Shown here in pieces: positions 6,220-8,455 of a stretch of DNA of 8,455 nucleotides. The DNA is from CAZZEX01 sp964653285 (GTDB taxonomy: Bacteria > Chloroflexota > Anaerolineae > B4-G1). A model generated the notes under the pieces. The model saw nothing but the letters and a program-made list of their open reading frames with translations, ran no database searches and was not told the DNA's origin. Position 1 is the first letter of the stretch, and every line of letters begins with the position of its first letter. The DNA lies in contig CAZZEX010000150.1 of the NCBI GenBank assembly GCA_964653285.1, forward strand, positions 1 through 8,455, written 5' to 3'. A program made the position numbers and the translations under genes.

Positions 6220-6690
6220 CTACCAACGCCCCCGCCGGCGGCGGCGTGCGCGCTGTCCGCCGCCCCGCCCGCCGTAGTTCGCGCGGCCGGGGGCACCTGC
6301 GACACGAGATGGGAGCGTCGGGCGGGGCTGCTGCTGCCCCCGGTTCCCCAAAAGCGCCGCCACGCGGGGCACCACCTCCCGCCCGACGAAGCCCAGCGCC
6401 GCGCCCAGCCAAGGCCACACGTCGCTGCTGGACTGGGAGGCTGGCACAACCGGTCGAACCGGGATCGGAGTCGGTGCCGGCGTGCGTACCGGCGCAGGGA
6501 CCCCAGCCTTGGCCGGCTCCCTGAGCGCCAGGATGGCCCCACTCGGGCAGGCCTCCAGACATGCCTCGCACTCCCGGCACAGGCTCTGTTCCACCTTCGC
6601 CACGCCATCCACCACGCTGATGGCCCCTGTGGGGCAGGCATCCGCGCACAAGCCGCAGCCTACACAACGCGCCTCGTCAACGTATACCAC
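6220..6690 (-). CDS. 2x[4Fe-4S] ferredoxin with Pro-rich linker, hydrophobic segment and Arg/Gly-rich tail
   Basis: A 156-residue protein in three parts. Residues 1-50 are a classical ferredoxin domain with C9xxC12xxC15xxxC19P and C38xxC41xxC44xxxC48P. Residues 59-83 are a Pro/Ala/Val linker. Residues 91-114 (VWPWLGAALGFVGREVVPRVAALL) are hydrophobic but contain Arg and Glu, so they suit an amphipathic or membrane-surface helix better than a transmembrane one. Residues 115-156 are rich in Gly and Arg and end in a run of Arg. The tail could bind acidic lipids, nucleic acid or a partner (inference). GTG 6690 is preferred because AGAAGG lies 8 bases before it and the ferredoxin motif follows; an in-frame GTG at 6699 would overlap that site. 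It lies 29 bases upstream of the scaffold gene. Confidence 0.88.
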   Translation of the reverse strand: MVYVDEARCVGCGLCADACPTGAISVVDGVAKVEQSLCRECEACLEACPSGAILALREPAKAGVPAPVRTPAPTPIPVRPVVPASQSSSDVWPWLGAALGFVGREVVPRVAALLGNRGQQQPRPTLPSRVAGAPGRANYGGRGGGQRARRRRRGRW

Positions 6691-6716
6691 AGTTATCACC
6701 TTCTTTCATCAAAAGC

Positions 6717-6774
6717 CACACGTGGAGCAGCCTTTCCAGGCTGTTGGCAGGCTCGAGAGCCTGCCCCACGTGTG
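6717..6774. repeat. Cloverleaf-like palindromic intergenic element
   Basis: Outer arms CACACGTGG (6717-6725) and CCACGTGTG (6766-6774) are perfect inverted repeats. Inside are two hairpins in tandem: CAGCC/GGCTG (6728-6732 with 6739-6743) and a perfect 9-bp stem GGCAGGCTC/GAGCCTGCC (6746-6754 with 6757-6765). All three helices meet with few unpaired bases, so the strand can fold as a three-way junction. It sits in the 97-bp gap between mobB and the ferredoxin gene. It is probably a REP-like dispersed repeat; it could also act as an RNA processing or stability signal. There is no T-run for a standard terminator. Confidence 0.75.
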
Positions 6775-6787
6775 AGTATTGGCGCTA

Positions 6788-7691
6788 TCAGATGCTGATC
6801 TCGATCTTTCCCTTCTTAAAGCCCTTGAGCGGCGACAGCAGCCCCAAGATAGTGTTCCTCACGATGCTGGAGATAAAGGAGTTCATAGGCATTGGCTGCC
6901 CGTCTATCCTGACCTCCGTGGCCGGCTGCAAGGAGACGCAATCCTCCACGCTGCCGGTTGCGGCGACGATCTCGCGGGCCATATCGTAGCAAGTCTCGTG
7001 CCCGCAACCCCCGCAGTCGAGGTTGGGCAATTTGAAGGCTTTCTCTTCCACCAGGTCGGCGATCCTGCCCACCTCATCCTGGCCCAGGAGAGGAAGGTTN
7101 NNNNNNNNNNNNNNNNNNNNNNNNNNNNNNNNNNNNNNNNNNNNNNNNNNNNNNNNNNNNNNNNNNNNNNNNNNNNNNNNNNNNNNNNNNNNNNNNNNNG
7201 GACCCCCCTCCGGCTACCCCCTGCGAGGGGGAAGGGTTGGACCCCCCTCCGGCTACCCCCTGCGAGGGGGAAGGGTTGGACCCCCCTCCGGCTCCCCCCG
7301 GGGCGGGGGGAGGGAGGATGGCGCAGATAGCCAGGCCGTCGAAGAGGTCTCGGTCATCCGGCTCCCCCCGCAGGCACACGATCTTGGGAAAAGTCTTCTC
7401 TGTCTTGAAGCCCTCGACGAGGATGATGTCCGCCTCCAGATAGGGGATGATGTTCTCCAGGCTCAATGGCCTTTTCCAGAAGACCCCTGACTCCTGCAGT
7501 GAGATAAACCCCACCTGGCCGACGGCTTCTCCCAATGTGGTGGTGTCCTTCCCTGGGAGGTCCAGGTGGTGGGACGTATGCTTGACCACGGCCACCTCGT
7601 GGCCCCTGCTGGTCAACTCGCGGGCCAGGGCGCGGGCCAGCGTGGTCTTGCCGCTGTTCTTGTACCCGATGATACCTACGACTTTGAGCAA
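6788..7691 (-). CDS. mobB: MobB (molybdopterin-guanine dinucleotide biosynthesis protein B) fused to an Fe-S domain; interrupted by assembly gap
   Basis: The N-terminal part (from 7691) is MobB: Walker A GYKNSGKTT (9-17), VVKHTSHHLDLPGKDT, IILVEGFK and PKIVCLRGE. The C-terminal part (7099-6788) opens as NLPLLGQDEVGRIADLVEE and carries an Fe-S domain (PF04060 style) with LDCGGCGHETC and a further Cys in VEDC, ending GFKKGKIEISI. I join them as one gene because such MobB-FeS fusions are known to me and the downstream part has no start of its own with a good ribosome site. The two parts are in different frames only because the 100-N gap has arbitrary length. Start is TTG 7691 behind GGAGGGG. MobB is a GTP-binding protein aiding attachment of the nucleotide to molybdopterin. 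In-frame 39-bp repeats lie between the domains. Confidence 0.85.
7100..7199. other. Assembly gap (100 N)
   Basis: Exactly 100 N, a conventional placeholder for a gap of unknown size. It abuts the tandem repeats, which probably caused the assembly break. The number of repeat copies and the true reading frame through mobB cannot be known from this sequence. Confidence 0.98.
7200..7316. repeat. 39-bp GC-rich tandem repeat inside mobB (2 full copies plus 1 diverged copy)
   Basis: Units begin at 7200, 7239 and 7278, a period of 39 bp or 13 codons. Each unit carries a hairpin CCCCCT-GCG-AGGGGG. The first two units appear identical; the third keeps the first 16 bases and then diverges (CCCCCCGGGGCGGGGGG) while remaining palindromic. 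Translated on the minus strand the unit gives GGGSNPSPSQGVA, a flexible Gly/Ser/Pro linker between MobB and the Fe-S domain. The array runs into the gap, so more copies are likely. Confidence 0.9.
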
Positions 7692-7717
7692 TTTCCCCTC
7701 CGATCAGAAGAAACCCG

Positions 7718-7842
7718 GTTTCTTTGTATCTTTTCAATATCTTGGGGTAGAGGCAACGTAGGGCGGTTTTGCTAACCGCCATACAGGGTCGGATAGCAAA
7801 TCCGACCTTTCGCCCCAGCTTTTTGAAAAGATACGTTTCTTT
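7718..7842. mobile_element. Candidate 109-bp MITE/REP-like element with 12-bp inverted ends and 8-bp direct repeats
   Basis: Inverted ends GTATCTTTTCAA (7726-7737) and TTGAAAAGATAC (7823-7834) are perfect, and imperfect complementarity continues inward for about 15 more bases (GGGG/CCCC). Identical GTTTCTTT copies flank them at 7718-7725 and 7835-7842, resembling a target-site duplication. Inside are two perfect hairpins: GGCGGTT/AACCGCC (7762-7768 with 7774-7780) and GGTCGGAT/ATCCGACC (7787-7794 with 7800-7807). The right direct repeat overlaps the stop codon of the NifX-type gene. No transposase is present. It occupies almost all of the gap before mobB. Confidence 0.6.
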
Positions 7843-8332
7843 AACCTGCCGTCAGCCTGTCCAGCCGTTCCACCACTTCGGCCAACTGGTGTTGCAGCAT
7901 CTCGGCCTCCTCCCGCAAGCGGCCCGCCTCGCCCTGCTCGTACTCACCCGCGACGGGCTCGTCTTCGTGGCTGCGGCCGGTACTCTTGCGACAAGGCTCA
8001 GCACCGCGCAACTCGCCACCCAGGTAACGCTCCAGAGCATGGCGCACGGTGCCAGAGGCGCCGGTCACCGCCTCAACCCCGTACTGCTCGAAAAGGCCAA
8101 GGGCCCGCCGGCCCATCCCGCCGGTGAGCATCACGCCGGCCCCCTGGCTACGGATGAAGCCCGGCACCTGCCCCTGCTGGTGGTGGTCGTAGTAGGGGTT
8201 CGCCGCGGTGCTGACCTGCTTCACCTCCTGGCCCTCGAGGTCCACGAGGACGTAGTAGGGGCAGCGCCCAAAGTGAGGGCTGACCACGCTGTCCAGCCCG
8301 TCGTTATCGTCTGCTGATACTGCAACACGCAT
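7841..8332 (-). CDS. NifX/NifB-type (dinitrogenase iron-molybdenum cofactor domain) protein with C-terminal coiled coil
   Basis: A 163-residue protein. Residues 1-107 match the Nitro_FeMo-Co domain (PF02579): MRVAVSADDND, SPHFGRCPYYVLVDLEG, MLTGGMGRRALGLFEQYGVEAVTG. A linker follows, with one Cys (AEPC), then a charged helix (~130-160) with heptad character ending HQLAEVVERLDRL. Small proteins of this domain bind or carry metal-sulfur clusters; outside nitrogen fixation their role is poorly defined. No nitrogenase genes are visible. ATG 8332 lies one base after the upstream gene's TAG, with AAGGAGGAG inside that gene's end, so the two are coupled. Its TAA stop overlaps the direct repeat of the palindromic element. 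Confidence 0.9.
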   Translation of the reverse strand: MRVAVSADDNDGLDSVVSPHFGRCPYYVLVDLEGQEVKQVSTAANPYYDHHQQGQVPGFIRSQGAGVMLTGGMGRRALGLFEQYGVEAVTGASGTVRHALERYLGGELRGAEPCRKSTGRSHEDEPVAGEYEQGEAGRLREEAEMLQHQLAEVVERLDRLTAG

Positions 8333-8333
8333 C

Positions 8334-8455
8334 CTACTCCTCCTTTTCCAGCCTGTCGAGCCGCTCCATCACCTCGGCCAACTGCTTGCGCAACCCGCCA
8401 GCCATATCCTTCAGAGATGCAACCTCCTCTTCGCGGGAAGGGGCAGGGGCAGCAG
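8334..8455 (-). CDS. C-terminal end of a coiled-coil protein (possibly DUF5320-like), cut by window edge
   Basis: Only the last 39 codons are visible, on an open frame ending in TAG (8334-8336). The segment is Ala/Pro-rich, then charged and helical, ending LRKQLAEVMERLDRLEKEE. In many genomes a small Gly/Met-rich DUF5320 protein with such a C-terminal coiled coil precedes a NifX-type gene, so I suspect that family, but its diagnostic N-terminus lies outside the window. The tail closely resembles the tail of the following NifX-type protein in both residues and codons. Confidence 0.7.
   Translation of the reverse strand, partial: AAPAPSREEEVASLKDMAGGLRKQLAEVMERLDRLEKEE

Noticed and set aside
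6788..7072. Separate small Fe-S gene starting at GTG 7072
   Set aside because: The frame stays open upstream (LPLLGQDE...) to the gap and continues a MobB-FeS type C-terminus, so it is treated as the end of mobB.
7200..7316. CRISPR array
   Set aside because: The copies are contiguous with no spacers and code in frame for a linker; it is a tandem repeat.
7726..7834. Rho-independent terminator after the NifX-type gene
   Set aside because: The hairpins are strong but no T-run follows them on the minus strand, so a standard intrinsic terminator is not supported.
7841..8332. Evidence for nitrogen fixation from the NifX-type protein
   Set aside because: This domain is widespread in non-diazotrophs and no nif structural genes are visible here.

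Overview
The window is about 8.5 kb of GC-rich bacterial DNA (G+C looks near 60%). Every supportable gene lies on the minus strand, so transcription runs from position 8455 towards 1. The gene content is redox, iron-sulfur and molybdenum-cofactor related: a NifX/NifB-type protein, MobB fused to an Fe-S domain, three Fe-S proteins, two IscU-like scaffolds, a CoA-disulfide-reductase-like flavoprotein and an Old Yellow Enzyme. This fits an anaerobe, possibly a Chloroflexota/Anaerolineae-type lineage, but the lineage is a guess from gene style. A run of exactly 100 N at 7100-7199 marks a scaffold gap of unknown true length, so this is probably a draft or metagenome assembly.

Layout in transcription order: (1) the C-terminal end of a coiled-coil protein, entering from the right edge; (2) a NifX/NifB-type metal-cluster-binding protein; (3) a 109-bp palindromic intergenic element; (4) a MobB-Fe-S domain fusion gene, broken by the gap and carrying in-frame 39-bp tandem repeats; (5) a second, cloverleaf-like palindromic intergenic element; (6) a 2x[4Fe-4S] ferredoxin with a Pro-rich linker and an Arg/Gly-rich tail; (7) an intact IscU/NifU-N-like scaffold; (8) an FAD-dependent pyridine-nucleotide-disulfide oxidoreductase; (9) a single-domain response regulator; (10) a second, damaged IscU-like paralogue with an in-frame amber codon and one lost cluster-ligand Cys; (11) a C_GCAxxG_C_C family redox protein whose first conserved Cys is replaced by an in-frame UGA followed by a SECIS-like hairpin; (12) a SAM-dependent methyltransferase; (13) a tiny overlapping ORF and a small dicluster ferredoxin; (14) a DUF1684 protein; (15) an Old Yellow Enzyme / 2,4-dienoyl-CoA-reductase-type protein running off the left edge.

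Spacing is tight. Stops overlap starts or ribosome binding sites at several junctions (8334/8332, 4316/4313, 3460/3467, 2278/2281), which suggests co-transcribed and translationally coupled blocks. A shared role in Fe-S or thiol/selenol redox chemistry, with electrons passing between flavoproteins and ferredoxins, is inferred and not shown by the sequence.

The most interesting observation is the probable selenoprotein at 3021-3467. An ordinary ORF call would truncate it to 3021-3383 and lose its first redox residue. The neighbouring amber codon at 3844-3846 must be weighed against it, because the two in-frame stops could also reflect local gene decay. No rRNA, tRNA or CRISPR array was seen, and no gene-free stretch exceeds 300 bases.
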